Below, piece after piece: positions 38,550 to 49,652 of a stretch of 55,805 bases of DNA; the stretch's first letter is position 1; every line of letters starts with the position of its first letter. The notes below the pieces were generated by a model that had not been told where the DNA came from, did not search any database, and saw only the letters and a program-made list of their open reading frames with translations. This DNA comes from Nitrospinaceae bacterium (lineage in GTDB: Bacteria; Nitrospinota; Nitrospinia; Nitrospinales; VA-1). The DNA is taken from positions 1 through 55,805 of the forward strand of contig JAJDAV010000039.1 of the NCBI GenBank assembly GCA_029261695.1, given 5' to 3'. Position numbers and translations under genes: made by a program.

Positions 38550-39591
38550 AGATTCTTTTTCAGAACTGGAACTATTAATAAAAAACCTGCGACAAACCCA
38601 GGAACAGGGAAACTTCTCATCCCAATTGGAAAAGACAGGGGACGATAGTGTCGATCCGCTGATTGAAGTGCTCAATTCTCTTTTTCAGGAAATTAATAAA
38701 AGGGATGAAAAAATTGCGCTTCAAAAAAAATCCCTTAAATCACAGATAGAAATTCATACCGCTGAGCTAGAAGATAGCAATAAGAAATTGGCCCTTGATA
38801 AACGTGAAGCTGAAACTTCCAGCCTCAGCAAATCGGTCTTTCTTGCCAATCTTAGCCATGAGCTAAGAACCCCCATCAATCATATTATCGGTTATAGCGA
38901 AATGCTTCAGGAAGAAATGCAAGACGAAGGTCTTGAGGATTTTCTTCTCGATATTGAAAAAATTCGTGCCTCAAGTCGTAGTCTAATGAAATGGGTTGAG
39001 GAAATAATTGATCTTTCAAAAATTGAATCTGGACGGTCTGAATTGCAGCATCAGGAATTTTTGGTAGAGGATTTGGTTAAAGACCTTACCCAGAAAACCC
39101 AAGAAGATTTAAATCAAACCGGAAACGAGCTTCATACTCACTGCCCCGATGGTATGGGGGGAATAAATGGAGACAAAGAAAGAATTTCTCGGGCATTGTT
39201 TAATTTAATTGTTAATGCTTGCCATACTACCAAACAAGGTGAAATTCACTTAAATGTAAGCAGTGAACAGGTCGATGGAATAGGCTGGATTTCTTTTGAG
39301 GTCAGGGACACCGGTGCGGGAATAAATCCCAAGATTCTTGAAAACCTTTTTAAAAGTTACACCCAAGCAGATGAAAATTTGTCGAGTGGGTTCGGCGGCG
39401 AGGCATTGATGTTGGCTATTTGCCATCGATTAAGCTTGGTGATGGGTGGGAATATATTGGCCGAAAGTGAATTGGGTGTGGGTTCTAAATTTACTCTTCG
39501 CTTGCCTATGGATATGAAATTGCATCTTTCCAAACCACATGTAGTACGCGCGACCAACCTTTTCATCCAAGATATCCTTAAAATGAAATAG
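38542..39591 (+). CDS. Cytoplasmic histidine kinase (HisKA-HATPase)
   Basis: FLANLSHELRTPINHIIGYSEML H-box; VRDTGAGINPKILENLFKSYTQ; GTG start overlapping the trxB stop. Confidence 0.9.
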   Translation: MNKDSFSELELLIKNLRQTQEQGNFSSQLEKTGDDSVDPLIEVLNSLFQEINKRDEKIALQKKSLKSQIEIHTAELEDSNKKLALDKREAETSSLSKSVFLANLSHELRTPINHIIGYSEMLQEEMQDEGLEDFLLDIEKIRASSRSLMKWVEEIIDLSKIESGRSELQHQEFLVEDLVKDLTQKTQEDLNQTGNELHTHCPDGMGGINGDKERISRALFNLIVNACHTTKQGEIHLNVSSEQVDGIGWISFEVRDTGAGINPKILENLFKSYTQADENLSSGFGGEALMLAICHRLSLVMGGNILAESELGVGSKFTLRLPMDMKLHLSKPHVVRATNLFIQDILKMK

Positions 39592-39640
39592 CTCACAAGC
39601 TTGAATGGTTTTTTAGTTTCCCTCCTTTGTTTGTTCAACC

Positions 39641-39669
39641 TTGACAATATTAATTCCCGATTTTATCTA
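39641..39669 (+). promoter_or_regulatory. Candidate clpB promoter (TTGACA-N17-TATCTA)
   Basis: Good -35, weak -10 match; about 40 nt upstream of clpB. Confidence 0.3.
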
Positions 39670-39706
39670 GTTATAGAAGGAAAAAATTTCTAGTTGAGGT
39701 GATGTT

Positions 39707-42334
39707 ATGCGCTTTGAACAAATGACCATTAAATTACAGGAAGCTTTCTCAAATGCCCAGAGTTTCTGTGCCCGGGAAGGACATCAGGCTATAGAGGCAG
39801 AACATTTAGTGCTGTCGCTTATCGGAGATGCAGATGGCATAACTCATGCCTTGATCAAGAAAATCGGCGTTGACCCAAATGCTGTTGCACTCAAGGTAGA
39901 AGAGGCGGTAAAAAAATATCCCCGAGTATCTGGAGGTGGAAAAGTTTATGTTTCAGATACTCTTTCAGAAGTAGGAGTGAAAGCTGAAGAAGAAGCTCAA
40001 AACATGCAGGATGAGTTTTTAAGTGCAGAACATTTTTTGCTCGCGTTATCCAATCATAAAAAGACACGTGATTTTTTTAAATCTTTTGGGGTTACCCACG
40101 ATGCTTTGTTGAAAGGACTACAGTCTCTCCGGGGCAGTCAAAGGGTTACAGACCAAGATCCAGAAAGTAAATTTCAAGTTCTTGACAAGTATTGCGTGGA
40201 TCTTACAAAAGCGGCTCGCTCTGGAAAACTTGATCCAGTTATTGGAAGAGACGGAGAAATTCGCAGGGTCATTCAAGTTTTATCCCGACGAACAAAGAAT
40301 AATCCCGTTTTAATTGGAGAGCCTGGGGTGGGTAAAACTGCCATCATTGAAGGGTTGGCCCAGCGAGTTACACATAAAGATGTTCCAGAAAGCTTATTGG
40401 ATAAGAGAATATTGTCTTTGGACTTGGCCCAACTGGTAGCTGGCGCTAAATACCGGGGTGAATTTGAAGATAGACTGAAGTCAGTGCTTAAGGAAATAAC
40501 CGCAGCGGCAGGCGAGATAATACTCTTTATAGATGAGTTGCATACCTTGGTGGGAGCGGGAGCCTCTGAAGGTTCTATGGATGCCTCGAACATGTTGAAG
40601 CCTGCTTTGGCAAGGGGAGAGTTGCATTGCGTGGGTGCTACCACTTTGAATGAATATCGAAAGTACATAGAAAAAGATGCTGCATTAGAGCGTCGTTTTC
40701 AACCTGTACCAATTGGTGAACCTAGTGTTGCAGATACTGTTTCAATATTGCGGGGTCTTAAGGGGAAATACGAAGTGCATCATGGTGTACGTATTCAAGA
40801 CGCTGCGATTTTGGCCGCTGCCAAACTTTCACAGCGCTATATATCTGATAGGTTTCTTCCAGATAAGGCCATTGATCTGATAGACGAGGCAGCTTCATGC
40901 TTAAAGATGCAAATTGATTCAATGCCTGCTGAAATCGATGAGTACCAAAGGAAAATCACACAATTAGAAATTGAACGTGAAGCATTGAAAAAAGAAAAGG
41001 ACAAAGAATCTGTTGCCAGGTTAGAAGTTTTGGAAAAAGAGATTTTGGAAGTAAATGAAAAATGTTCTTTTTTGAAAGAGCAATGGAAACATGAGAAAAA
41101 AATAATTGAAGAAAAGCGGTCATTAAAGGAAAAACTACAAAAGGCCACAGAAGATAATGAAAATGCTGAAAGAGAAGGCCGGCTCGAAGAAGCTGCTGAA
41201 CTTAAATATGGAACTCTTCCTCGCTTGACGCGTGAGTTGCAAGGACTTGAAGAAGCTCTAGAAAAAGCTGATCATGGCGAGAAACTTTTAAATGAGGAAG
41301 TAGGGGAAGAAGATATTTCAAGAATAGTGTCTCGTTGGACCGGCATTCCCGTTGAAAGAATGTTGCAGTCCGAGAAACAAAGATTGCTTGATATGGAAAG
41401 TGTTCTGCATAAACAAGTCATTGGACAGGATGATGCTGTAAGGTTGGTTTCAAATTCCATTCGGCGTGCCAGGGCAGGTCTTCAGGATCCCAATCGACCG
41501 ATTGGCAGCTTTATGTTTCTTGGGCCTACTGGAGTAGGGAAGACTCAACTAGCTCGTTCCTTGGCTGAATTTCTTTTTCAAGATGAACAGGCAATGGTAC
41601 GTGTCGATATGTCGGAATATATGGAAAAACACTCTATATCTCGTCTCATTGGTGCTCCTCCAGGTTATGTGGGACACGAGGAAGGAGGCTTTTTGACAGA
41701 GCATGTTCGGCGTCGGCCTTATACTGTGGTGCTGTTGGATGAAATTGAAAAAGCACATCCAGATGTTTTTAATTTGTTTTTACAAATTTTGGATGAGGGA
41801 CGTTTGACAGATGGCCAGGGAAAGACTGTGGACTTTAAAAATACGGTAATTCTCATGACTTCGAATCTTGGCAGCAAATTTATTGAGCAATCTGGATTAG
41901 AGGCTGCAGAGAGAGAAACTGCAGGAGAAGCCAAGGACGTTTGGGAACGAGAATATGAAAAGGTTCAAGATGCAGTGAGGCAGGAGCTACGGAATCATTT
42001 TCGTCCTGAGTTTTTAAACCGGATAGATGATATTGTTTTGTTTAAAAACCTGACTCGTGATCAGATTCAGGACATTGTTGAAGTCCAATTAAAAGACTTA
42101 AAGAAACGTCTTGCGGACAGGAATATTTCCCTTGAACTTAGCGATAAAGTGAAAGAGATGCTTGCTGAAAAAGGGTATGATCCCATTTTTGGTGCTCGAC
42201 CTCTGAAAAGGGCAATACAAAAATATTTACAAGACCCTCTTTCTATGAAAATTCTACAAGAAGATTTTCAAGATGGTGATGTAATAAGTGTAGACACAGA
42301 CAATGATACTCTGGTCTTTAAAAATGGGTTTTAG
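39707..42334 (+). CDS. clpB: ATP-dependent chaperone ClpB
   Basis: Two AAA modules ([30 protein letters not shown]), Clp_N domain, coiled-coil middle domain, [11 protein letters not shown]-like C-terminus ([11 protein letters not shown]). Confidence 0.97.
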   Translation: MRFEQMTIKLQEAFSNAQSFCAREGHQAIEAEHLVLSLIGDADGITHALIKKIGVDPNAVALKVEEAVKKYPRVSGGGKVYVSDTLSEVGVKAEEEAQNMQDEFLSAEHFLLALSNHKKTRDFFKSFGVTHDALLKGLQSLRGSQRVTDQDPESKFQVLDKYCVDLTKAARSGKLDPVIGRDGEIRRVIQVLSRRTKNNPVLIGEPGVGKTAIIEGLAQRVTHKDVPESLLDKRILSLDLAQLVAGAKYRGEFEDRLKSVLKEITAAAGEIILFIDELHTLVGAGASEGSMDASNMLKPALARGELHCVGATTLNEYRKYIEKDAALERRFQPVPIGEPSVADTVSILRGLKGKYEVHHGVRIQDAAILAAAKLSQRYISDRFLPDKAIDLIDEAASCLKMQIDSMPAEIDEYQRKITQLEIEREALKKEKDKESVARLEVLEKEILEVNEKCSFLKEQWKHEKKIIEEKRSLKEKLQKATEDNENAEREGRLEEAAELKYGTLPRLTRELQGLEEALEKADHGEKLLNEEVGEEDISRIVSRWTGIPVERMLQSEKQRLLDMESVLHKQVIGQDDAVRLVSNSIRRARAGLQDPNRPIGSFMFLGPTGVGKTQLARSLAEFLFQDEQAMVRVDMSEYMEKHSISRLIGAPPGYVGHEEGGFLTEHVRRRPYTVVLLDEIEKAHPDVFNLFLQILDEGRLTDGQGKTVDFKNTVILMTSNLGSKFIEQSGLEAAERETAGEAKDVWEREYEKVQDAVRQELRNHFRPEFLNRIDDIVLFKNLTRDQIQDIVEVQLKDLKKRLADRNISLELSDKVKEMLAEKGYDPIFGARPLKRAIQKYLQDPLSMKILQEDFQDGDVISVDTDNDTLVFKNGF

Positions 42335-42356
42335 TATGTAATTATTTATGAATTAC

Positions 42357-42566
42357 TTAGTACGTATCATCCCCCACATTTTCTAGGGAGGGGCTGGTTT
42401 TTTTAATACTCTTCCTTGAATTTCCTTTTCTAGATGTTCTTGAAAAGGAATTGCAGTTTTCCTCTAGAATTTTAAAATTTTCCCAATGTCTACGCTTTAA
42501 TTCGTTACCGGAAATTATTTTTTTAAGATTTCCTAAAGCATCCAAAACTTTGGTTTCATGGAACAT
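42357..42566 (-). CDS. Small basic hypothetical protein (69 aa)
   Basis: MFHETKVLDALGNLKKIISGNELKRRHWENF...; preceded on the minus strand by GGAG-N7-ATG. Confidence 0.45.
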   Translation of the reverse strand: MFHETKVLDALGNLKKIISGNELKRRHWENFKILEENCNSFSRTSRKGNSRKSIKKTSPSLENVGDDTY

Positions 42567-42780
42567 ATTATTTCTCCATAGTTATTGGTATTTGAATTTA
42601 TTACGTTTGAGGTTTATTTATATTAACAGCAAATGTTAGTTTGTAAAGGGTTATTATCCATTAAACCTTGAAATAATGAGGGTTCCTGAAGAAGTTAATT
42701 TCCAAGGAAAAAAACTCAATTTTTAGGGATAGAAAGGGTATATTTATGTTCAAGTAAGATTAAAAATAAAGGAGTTAATT

Positions 42781-43341
42781 TTGAAAAACAGAACTCAAGT
42801 TGTAAAAATTAGAAGAGTATTATTTTTCATATTTGTAACCCTTTTTTTGGCGCAAAACGCATTTGCAGCTACTGCGAGAGAAATAGATGTCAGCGTAGAT
42901 GTCGCACTTGAGAGATTTTATAAAGAAGTTCCTGGAAGCAAAAGTTTTGCAAAAAAGGCAAATGCTATTTTGGTTTTCCCTTCTGTTATAAAAGCAGGAA
43001 TAGGGATAGGTGGAGAATATGGTGAAGGTGCATTAAGAATAGGTGGGAAAACAGTAGATTATTACAACACTATAGCAGCCTCAATTGGATTTCAATTAGG
43101 AGCGCAAGCCAAGAGTATTGTATTGCTATTCATGAGCAGTGATGCCTTGAAAGAATTTCGAAATAGCGAGGGTTGGAAAGCCGGGGTCGATGGTTCGGTA
43201 GCATTAATAGAACTAGGAATGGGTGATTCTTTGGACACTACCAATTTTAAAGATCCGATAATCGCTTTTGTGTTCGGTCAAAAAGGTTTAATGTACAATC
43301 TCACCCTTGAAGGTTCAAAGTTTAATAAATTAAAGAAATAA
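42781..43341 (+). CDS. Secreted SYLF/YSC84-domain (lipid-binding) protein
   Basis: Signal peptide; AKKANAILVFPSVIKAGIGIGGEYGEGALRIGGKTVDYYNTIAASIGFQLGAQAKSIVLLFM. TTG start after AAAGGAG. Confidence 0.9.
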   Translation: MKNRTQVVKIRRVLFFIFVTLFLAQNAFAATAREIDVSVDVALERFYKEVPGSKSFAKKANAILVFPSVIKAGIGIGGEYGEGALRIGGKTVDYYNTIAASIGFQLGAQAKSIVLLFMSSDALKEFRNSEGWKAGVDGSVALIELGMGDSLDTTNFKDPIIAFVFGQKGLMYNLTLEGSKFNKLKK

Positions 43342-43365
43342 TTTCTATTTTCCCTCCGGAACTCT

Positions 43366-44667
43366 ATGTCGCGCCTATCTCTCGATTTTTCAAATCTAAA
43401 AAGTTTCGTTTCCGAAAAAGATCTGGAATCTATCTTAGCTAATATTGGGTCTTGCCATGAAATGCTGGAAAAAGGGCATGGTCCGGGATCTGACTTTCTT
43501 GGATGGAGAAAACCAGGTATTTCAGAGTCAGTCCGTGCCGAAATCGAAGAGGTAGCACGCTCTCTCCGCAAGCAATGTGAAATTTTTATAGTGGTAGGAA
43601 TAGGGGGTTCCTACATTGGAGCTCAAGCGGGGCGGACATTTTTAAAATCCTCTTTCCCAAATAATATTGGAAAAGAGGGTAGTCCAGAAATCTATTTTTC
43701 CGGGCATAATATTAGCTCAGATTATCATGCCGATTTACTCCAGTTAATCGAAGGGCGCGATATCTGTGTGAATGTAATTTCTAAATCAGGAACAACCACA
43801 GAACCTGCCATTGCATTTCGTCTCTTAAAAGAACAGATAGAAAAAAAATATGGTTCTAAACAAGCCAAGGAAAGAATCGTTGTTACCACGGACTCTAGTA
43901 AGGGAGCTCTAAATCAACTAGCCAATGAGTATGGCTATCGCAAATTTGTGATTCCAGATGATATGGGTGGAAGATTCTCGGTTTTGTCACCTGTTGGGCT
44001 TTTACCAATGGCAGTTTCAGGTGTTGATATTGGTGAAGTAATGGCAGGGGCTGTGAGAGGAGAGGAGCTTTATTCAAGACCCTCAGTGATGGATAATGAG
44101 GCCTATCGTTATGCGGGGTTTCGTCACTTACTCTACCAAAAGGGATGGACTACTGAGATTCTAGCTACATTTCAACCTGCGTTACATCATTTTGCAGAAT
44201 GGTGGAAACAGTTGGCCGGAGAAAGCGAAGGCAAAGATCTGAAGGGCATTTTCCCTGCATCCGTAGAGTTTACGACCGATCTCCATTCTATGGGGCAATG
44301 GATTCAAGATGGAAGGCGAACCATTTTTGAAACATTTTTGCTTGTCGAAAAATCTATGAGAAATTTGAAAATACCTGCTTCCCAAAATGATGCGGACGGT
44401 TTAAACTACCTCGCTGGAAAAACCTTAGATCACGTTAACAATAAGGCCTATGAAGGTACTGCTCTGGCGCACACAGAAGGCGGAGTGCCAAATCTATCTA
44501 TAACCATTAAAGATCGTTCGCCTGAGTCATTGGGGCAATTGTTTTATTTTTTTGAGAGAGCTGTCGCAATGACCGGTTATTTAAATGGAGTTAATCCGTT
44601 TGACCAGCCAGGTGTTGAATTTTATAAAAGTAATATGTTCAAGCTTTTGAATAAACCCGGATATTAG
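43366..44667 (+). CDS. pgi: Glucose-6-phosphate isomerase
   Basis: VVGIGGSYIGAQAG; INVISKSGTTTEPAIAFR-like stretch; GGRFSVLSPVGLLP. Confidence 0.96.
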   Translation: MSRLSLDFSNLKSFVSEKDLESILANIGSCHEMLEKGHGPGSDFLGWRKPGISESVRAEIEEVARSLRKQCEIFIVVGIGGSYIGAQAGRTFLKSSFPNNIGKEGSPEIYFSGHNISSDYHADLLQLIEGRDICVNVISKSGTTTEPAIAFRLLKEQIEKKYGSKQAKERIVVTTDSSKGALNQLANEYGYRKFVIPDDMGGRFSVLSPVGLLPMAVSGVDIGEVMAGAVRGEELYSRPSVMDNEAYRYAGFRHLLYQKGWTTEILATFQPALHHFAEWWKQLAGESEGKDLKGIFPASVEFTTDLHSMGQWIQDGRRTIFETFLLVEKSMRNLKIPASQNDADGLNYLAGKTLDHVNNKAYEGTALAHTEGGVPNLSITIKDRSPESLGQLFYFFERAVAMTGYLNGVNPFDQPGVEFYKSNMFKLLNKPGY

Positions 44668-44680
44668 AAAGGATTGAATC

Positions 44681-45925
44681 ATGGAAACTGTTAGTCAAAA
44701 GCTGGATGAGGTATTGCATGCTTTGGCTTATGAGAAGATCGAAGGCGATGCCCCCCAAGTGAACTCAGATCCTTTACTGGCGAGATTAACTTCATTGGGA
44801 AGTGAAGTTTGGGTGGATACTGGCGAACTAGAAAAAGCTCAAGATATCTGGAAACAGGAAATGACAGCTCTGACGACCAACAACACTCTGGCTAATCAGG
44901 TTGTTCAAAGTGGCATCATGGATGAAGTCATTGAAGATACTATCCAAAAAATACGAAACGAAGGACTCGAACTTTCTGAAGAAGAACTCATTCTCGAAGT
45001 TGGCTTTGTTATTAACTGTAAAATTGCATTGCGATTGGTGCAAGCCTTTAAGGTGAAAGTCAGCGTAGAATTACATCCGGCAATCTCAAGGAATATTGAA
45101 CGTACCTTGCATTACGGCAGAAGATATTTCAAAGTATGCCCAGAATTTTTTATAGTTAAGGTTCCCCTTACCCCAGAAGGATATCTTGCGGTTAGGAAAT
45201 TAACACAGGAAAATATTCCGATAAACTTCACTCTCGGTTTTTCAGCCCGACAAAATTATCTTGCAGCCCGATTATCTAATCCAGACTTTGTGAATGTTTT
45301 TTTGGGTAGGTTAAACCAAGTGGTGATAGGCCACAAAGCGGGTTCTGGAGATCAAGTGGGCGAAAAGGTCACACTGGCAACTCAAAATGCCCTTATTAAT
45401 GCAAGAGAGAAGTACAAAGAGGTGCGATCTCGATTAATTGGGGCAAGTGTCAGAAGTGGCGAGCAGGTAGCGTTTCTTGCAGGAATGGATGTGTTGACCA
45501 TTCCACCAAAGGCGATCAAAGAATATCAGGAGTCAGGGAAGTCCCCCGATCAGGTGACATCGCATTTGAATGAAGACATCGTTCCGGGTATAGATTCCAG
45601 TCATCCATTGGCTAAGCGATTTCCATGTTTATGGGAAATGCCTGAGAAGTTTATTTCTTTTGTTGATGCTTTAATGAAGTTAGATGGACTAGACAACATG
45701 CAGGGAAAGGAATTGGTAGAGTTTTGTCGCAAGCATGACATGAATTTATTTCACGATTTTAGTGATGCGGAGTTTAAGCAAATATATGATTATGGGAAGA
45801 TACCATGTTTGGATAATTGGTCAGAATCTATTGCTCTAGATGATTTGATGACCCAATCAGCCTTGCAATCGTTTACTAAAGATCAAAACTCACTGGATGA
45901 TCGTATTCGATCGTTTTTAAAGTAA
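44681..45925 (+). CDS. tal: Transaldolase family protein
   Basis: VKVPLTPEGYLAVRKLTQENIPINFTLGFSARQNYLAARL; VFLGRLNQ. Confidence 0.85.
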   Translation: METVSQKLDEVLHALAYEKIEGDAPQVNSDPLLARLTSLGSEVWVDTGELEKAQDIWKQEMTALTTNNTLANQVVQSGIMDEVIEDTIQKIRNEGLELSEEELILEVGFVINCKIALRLVQAFKVKVSVELHPAISRNIERTLHYGRRYFKVCPEFFIVKVPLTPEGYLAVRKLTQENIPINFTLGFSARQNYLAARLSNPDFVNVFLGRLNQVVIGHKAGSGDQVGEKVTLATQNALINAREKYKEVRSRLIGASVRSGEQVAFLAGMDVLTIPPKAIKEYQESGKSPDQVTSHLNEDIVPGIDSSHPLAKRFPCLWEMPEKFISFVDALMKLDGLDNMQGKELVEFCRKHDMNLFHDFSDAEFKQIYDYGKIPCLDNWSESIALDDLMTQSALQSFTKDQNSLDDRIRSFLK

Positions 45926-45942
45926 ATGATGATTGTTAGCAT

Positions 45943-46926
45943 ATGATACTTGCCGGAGATATCGGGGGAACCAAAACCTATTTAGCTTTGTATGATGAAA
46001 ATGTAAATTGGTTGGAGAATATAGTTCGATTTGAAAACCGAAATTACCCCGACTTTGATTCCATCCTTGAAGAATTTTTTCAAGGTAATCGCAAAAGACC
46101 CGAAAAAGTTTGCTTGGGAGTAGCAGGGCCAATAGTGAATGGCAGTTCTGACCTGACAAATATTGACTGGAGAATTGATGCGGGCCGCTTGGAAAAAGAA
46201 TTTGATACGGTCTTTTTGATTAATGATTTGGTTGCCACGGCCTGCGCGGTTCCATTTCTTGAAGATGAAGATATTGCAATATTGCAAACAGGAAAAACCT
46301 CGAGCAAGGGTCGCATATCGGTAGTCGCTGCTGGTACAGGTCTTGGTGAAGCTTTTTTAATTCCAGCAGGGGAGGACAAATATTACGTTTTGGACTCCGA
46401 AGGCGGACATGCTGATTTTTCTCCAAGAAATAAACTTGAGACGGAGTTGTTACTATTTCTCAAAAGAAAATTCTCGAGGATTAGTATTGAGCAAGTCGTG
46501 TCGGGTCCCGGTTTGATTCACATATTCGAATTTGTTAAGGAAAAATTTTCGATTAATGAATCGGTGGATTGGGAGAATGGGTTGCCAGAAGAGAAGCTGG
46601 CCTCTGAAATTATTAATCGAGCAGTACATAACCAGTCGCAAGTATGTGAAAAAACACTTCTCCTGTTTGCAGAACTGTATGGTGCCCTTGCAGGTAACCT
46701 GGCATTGCAGTTTTTAGCAAAGGGTGGAGTATATTTGGGGGGAGGGATTGCCCCAAAAATTTTACCGTTTTTGACCAACGGGAAATTTATTGAAGGATTT
46801 TTGTCTAAAAATAAATTTGAGAATTTGTTGGCTGATATTCCTGTGAAGGTGATTTTAAATGAAAAAGCCGCGCTGCTTGGTGCGGCACGATATGCTTTAG
46901 GTGAACGATTCAAAATCATTAACTAA
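45943..46926 (+). CDS. glk: Glucokinase
   Basis: MILAGDIGGTKTYLALYD; VVAAGTGLGEAFLIP; SEGGHADFSPRN; GGVYLGGGIAPKILP. Confidence 0.94.
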   Translation: MILAGDIGGTKTYLALYDENVNWLENIVRFENRNYPDFDSILEEFFQGNRKRPEKVCLGVAGPIVNGSSDLTNIDWRIDAGRLEKEFDTVFLINDLVATACAVPFLEDEDIAILQTGKTSSKGRISVVAAGTGLGEAFLIPAGEDKYYVLDSEGGHADFSPRNKLETELLLFLKRKFSRISIEQVVSGPGLIHIFEFVKEKFSINESVDWENGLPEEKLASEIINRAVHNQSQVCEKTLLLFAELYGALAGNLALQFLAKGGVYLGGGIAPKILPFLTNGKFIEGFLSKNKFENLLADIPVKVILNEKAALLGAARYALGERFKIIN

Positions 46927-46971
46927 TTTGATCTCTATATATTTAGAGGCCCTTTAACTTAGAAGATAACT

Positions 46972-48177
46972 ATGGGAAACACGATTAAAAAAATTGTATT
47001 GGCTTACTCTGGAGGTTTGGATACCTCTGTCATAATTAAATGGCTGAAGGAAAAATATAATTGCGAGATTATTGCCTTTGCTGCAGATGTGGGACAAGGA
47101 CAGGAATTAGACCCTGTTAGAGAAAAAGCTTTGGCAACGGGTGCAAGTAAAGTTTATATCGAGGACTTGCGCGAAGAATTTGCCTCCGACTTTGTTTTTC
47201 CAATGTTGAGAGCCAATGCATTTTATGAGCATAATTATCTACTCGGAACTTCTATTGCAAGGCCCCTGATTGCTAAAGAACAAATCCGAATTGCAAAATT
47301 AGAAAATGCTGATGGCGTTTCCCATGGTTCCACAGGAAAAGGAAACGACCAAGTCAGATTCGAGTTGGCCTATCATACTTTGAACCCAGAAATTGTTATT
47401 GTAGCTCCATGGAGAGAGTGGGACTTGAATTCCCGGACGGCTTTAATTGACTATGCCGTTACTCATGGAATCCCTGTTCCAGTAACAAAATCCAAACCCT
47501 ACAGTATGGATAGGAATCTGTTTCACATTAGCTACGAAGGTGGCGTTTTGGAAGACCCTTGGGTAGGTCCGGACGACGATATGTTTCTATTGTCTGTTTC
47601 TCCAGAAAATGCTCCAGATAGCCCAACAGAAATTGAAATTCAATATGAGGCAGGCAATCCAGTAGCGGTGAATGGAGAGAAATTGAGTCCAGCCAAGCTA
47701 TTGGAAAAGCTTAATGAATTTGGTGGCCAGAATGGAATTGGGCGGATTGATATTGTTGAAAACCGATTCGTGGGCATGAAGTCACGCGGTATTTATGAAA
47801 CTCCCGGAGGCACTATTTTACATCAGGCACATCGTGCTATGGAGTCTATTACCCTGGATCGTGAAGTGACTTTCTTACGTGATTCATTGATCCCTGCTTA
47901 TGCACGCATGATCTATAACGGATTCTGGTTTTCACCTGAAAGGGAGCTTTTACAGCAAACGATTGATCAGTCGCAGATTCATGTTACCGGAGAGGTTCGC
48001 CTGAAACTGTATAAGGGGAACTGTATTGTTCTGGGCAGGAAAGCTGAGAAATCTTTATATAACGAAAATATAGCTAGTTTTGAGGCAAACCATGGATATA
48101 GCCAGAATGATGCAGATGGTTTTATTAAACTAAATGCATTACGATTAAAGCTTTATGCAGAAACTTTTGGTCGTTGA
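46972..48177 (+). CDS. argG: Argininosuccinate synthase
   Basis: [47 protein letters not shown]. Confidence 0.97.
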   Translation: MGNTIKKIVLAYSGGLDTSVIIKWLKEKYNCEIIAFAADVGQGQELDPVREKALATGASKVYIEDLREEFASDFVFPMLRANAFYEHNYLLGTSIARPLIAKEQIRIAKLENADGVSHGSTGKGNDQVRFELAYHTLNPEIVIVAPWREWDLNSRTALIDYAVTHGIPVPVTKSKPYSMDRNLFHISYEGGVLEDPWVGPDDDMFLLSVSPENAPDSPTEIEIQYEAGNPVAVNGEKLSPAKLLEKLNEFGGQNGIGRIDIVENRFVGMKSRGIYETPGGTILHQAHRAMESITLDREVTFLRDSLIPAYARMIYNGFWFSPERELLQQTIDQSQIHVTGEVRLKLYKGNCIVLGRKAEKSLYNENIASFEANHGYSQNDADGFIKLNALRLKLYAETFGR

Positions 48178-48260
48178 AAGTTGATCCTTCTTTAAATTAG
48201 TTCTATAAAAATTTAATCCCCTTATTGCTTTATGGGGAAGAGTGGAGATAGAATTATAGT

Positions 48261-49652
48261 ATGAGCTCCATTCTGGTAGTTGATGATGAAAAGAGCCTTA
48301 GAGATTTCCTCGCTATTATGCTTGAGGAAGTAGGCTATAAAGTATTTACGGCCCACAATGCAGAAAGTGCTGTAAAACTAATTAAAGAGAATATTTTTGA
48401 CTTGATCCTTACTGATATTCGGATGGGCAAGTCAAGTGGGATAAGTGTTCTTGAAAACGCTCAAAAAATCCTTCCCGATACACCCGTAGTTATGATGACT
48501 GCATATGCCAGCGCTGAAACAGCTGTTGATGCTATGAAGAAGGGTGCCTACGACTATATATCAAAGCCTTTTAAAATTGAAGATGTCCAACTAATAGTCA
48601 AAAACGCGATTGAGAAAAGAAAGCTTGCAGAGGAAAATAGATTCCTGAAAACGGCATTGAACGATCGCTTTAAAATTTCCAATATTGTTGGGAAATCTCC
48701 CACATTTCAGAAAATTTTTGATTTGATTGAAAAAGTTTCGCGGAGCAACGCCACTGTCTTGATACATGGTGAAAGTGGGACGGGAAAAGAAATCATAGCA
48801 AAGGCCATTCATTTTAATGGGAATAGAAAAAATTATCCCTTCGTGTCAGTTAATTGCGGTGCATTGCCGGAAAATCTGCTTGAAAGTGAATTGTTCGGTC
48901 ACGAAAAGGGATCGTTTACTAGTGCTGATTCGCTAAAGCTGGGTTTGATGGAGTCCGCAAATAAGGGTACGTTTTTTCTTGATGAAATTGGGGAAGCTCC
49001 TCTTTCTATTCAGGTAAAATTACTCAGGGTATTGCAGGAAAATGAGATATTAAGACTTGGGGGAACAGAAACAATTCCGGTAGATTTGAGAATCATTGCT
49101 GCATCAAATCGTAACCTGAGCAGTTTGGTCGCCGATAAAGATTTTAGAGAAGATCTCTATTATAGATTAAATGTAATACCAATATTCTTACCGCCATTAC
49201 GAGAGCGTAAAGAGGATATACCTGAGTTAGTTGATTTCTTTATAAAAAAATACAACTCCAAACACGGTAAAACCATTATTAAAGGAGTTGAGCCAGAGGC
49301 TATGCGGTTGTTTGAAAATTATTCATGGCCTGGAAACGTCAGGGAATTAGAGAATGTTATAGAAAGAGCCGTAGTTTTAGAAACGGGTGAAACTATTCAA
49401 AAGTCCAGCATCCCAGAAGAAATAATTGGCAGAATGCCAGCGGGACAAATTCAAGTTCCAAACTTGGATGCGGAAAAGATTGACCTCGAAAGAACTCTTG
49501 AACAAATTGAAAAGACAATGCTATCCAACGCTCTGGTTCAATCGGACGGCATAATAAATAAAGCGGCAAAACAATTGAACCTTAGCTTTAGATCAATGCG
49601 GTATCGAATTCAAAAGCATCAATTAAAGGGAAAGTCCAAAGATAACGAATAA
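48261..49652 (+). CDS. Sigma-54-type response regulator (receiver-AAA+-HTH)
   Basis: Receiver domain; GESGTGKEIIAKAIH Walker A; ENLLESELFGHEKGSFTSAD; Fis-type HTH (NKAAKQLNLSFRSMRYRIQKH). Confidence 0.95.
   Translation: MSSILVVDDEKSLRDFLAIMLEEVGYKVFTAHNAESAVKLIKENIFDLILTDIRMGKSSGISVLENAQKILPDTPVVMMTAYASAETAVDAMKKGAYDYISKPFKIEDVQLIVKNAIEKRKLAEENRFLKTALNDRFKISNIVGKSPTFQKIFDLIEKVSRSNATVLIHGESGTGKEIIAKAIHFNGNRKNYPFVSVNCGALPENLLESELFGHEKGSFTSADSLKLGLMESANKGTFFLDEIGEAPLSIQVKLLRVLQENEILRLGGTETIPVDLRIIAASNRNLSSLVADKDFREDLYYRLNVIPIFLPPLRERKEDIPELVDFFIKKYNSKHGKTIIKGVEPEAMRLFENYSWPGNVRELENVIERAVVLETGETIQKSSIPEEIIGRMPAGQIQVPNLDAEKIDLERTLEQIEKTMLSNALVQSDGIINKAAKQLNLSFRSMRYRIQKHQLKGKSKDNE

Noticed and set aside
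39592-39706. CIRCE or sigma-32 element upstream of clpB
   Set aside because: No TTAGCACTC-N9-GAGTGCTAA repeat; the CTTGAC...CCCGAT spacing is too short for a sigma-32 promoter.
46518-46919. 133-aa minus-strand ORF (and neighbours in glk)
   Set aside because: Antisense shadow of glk.
48210-48242. TCCCC/GGGGA hairpin after argG
   Set aside because: 5-bp stem with no following T tract, so not called a terminator.
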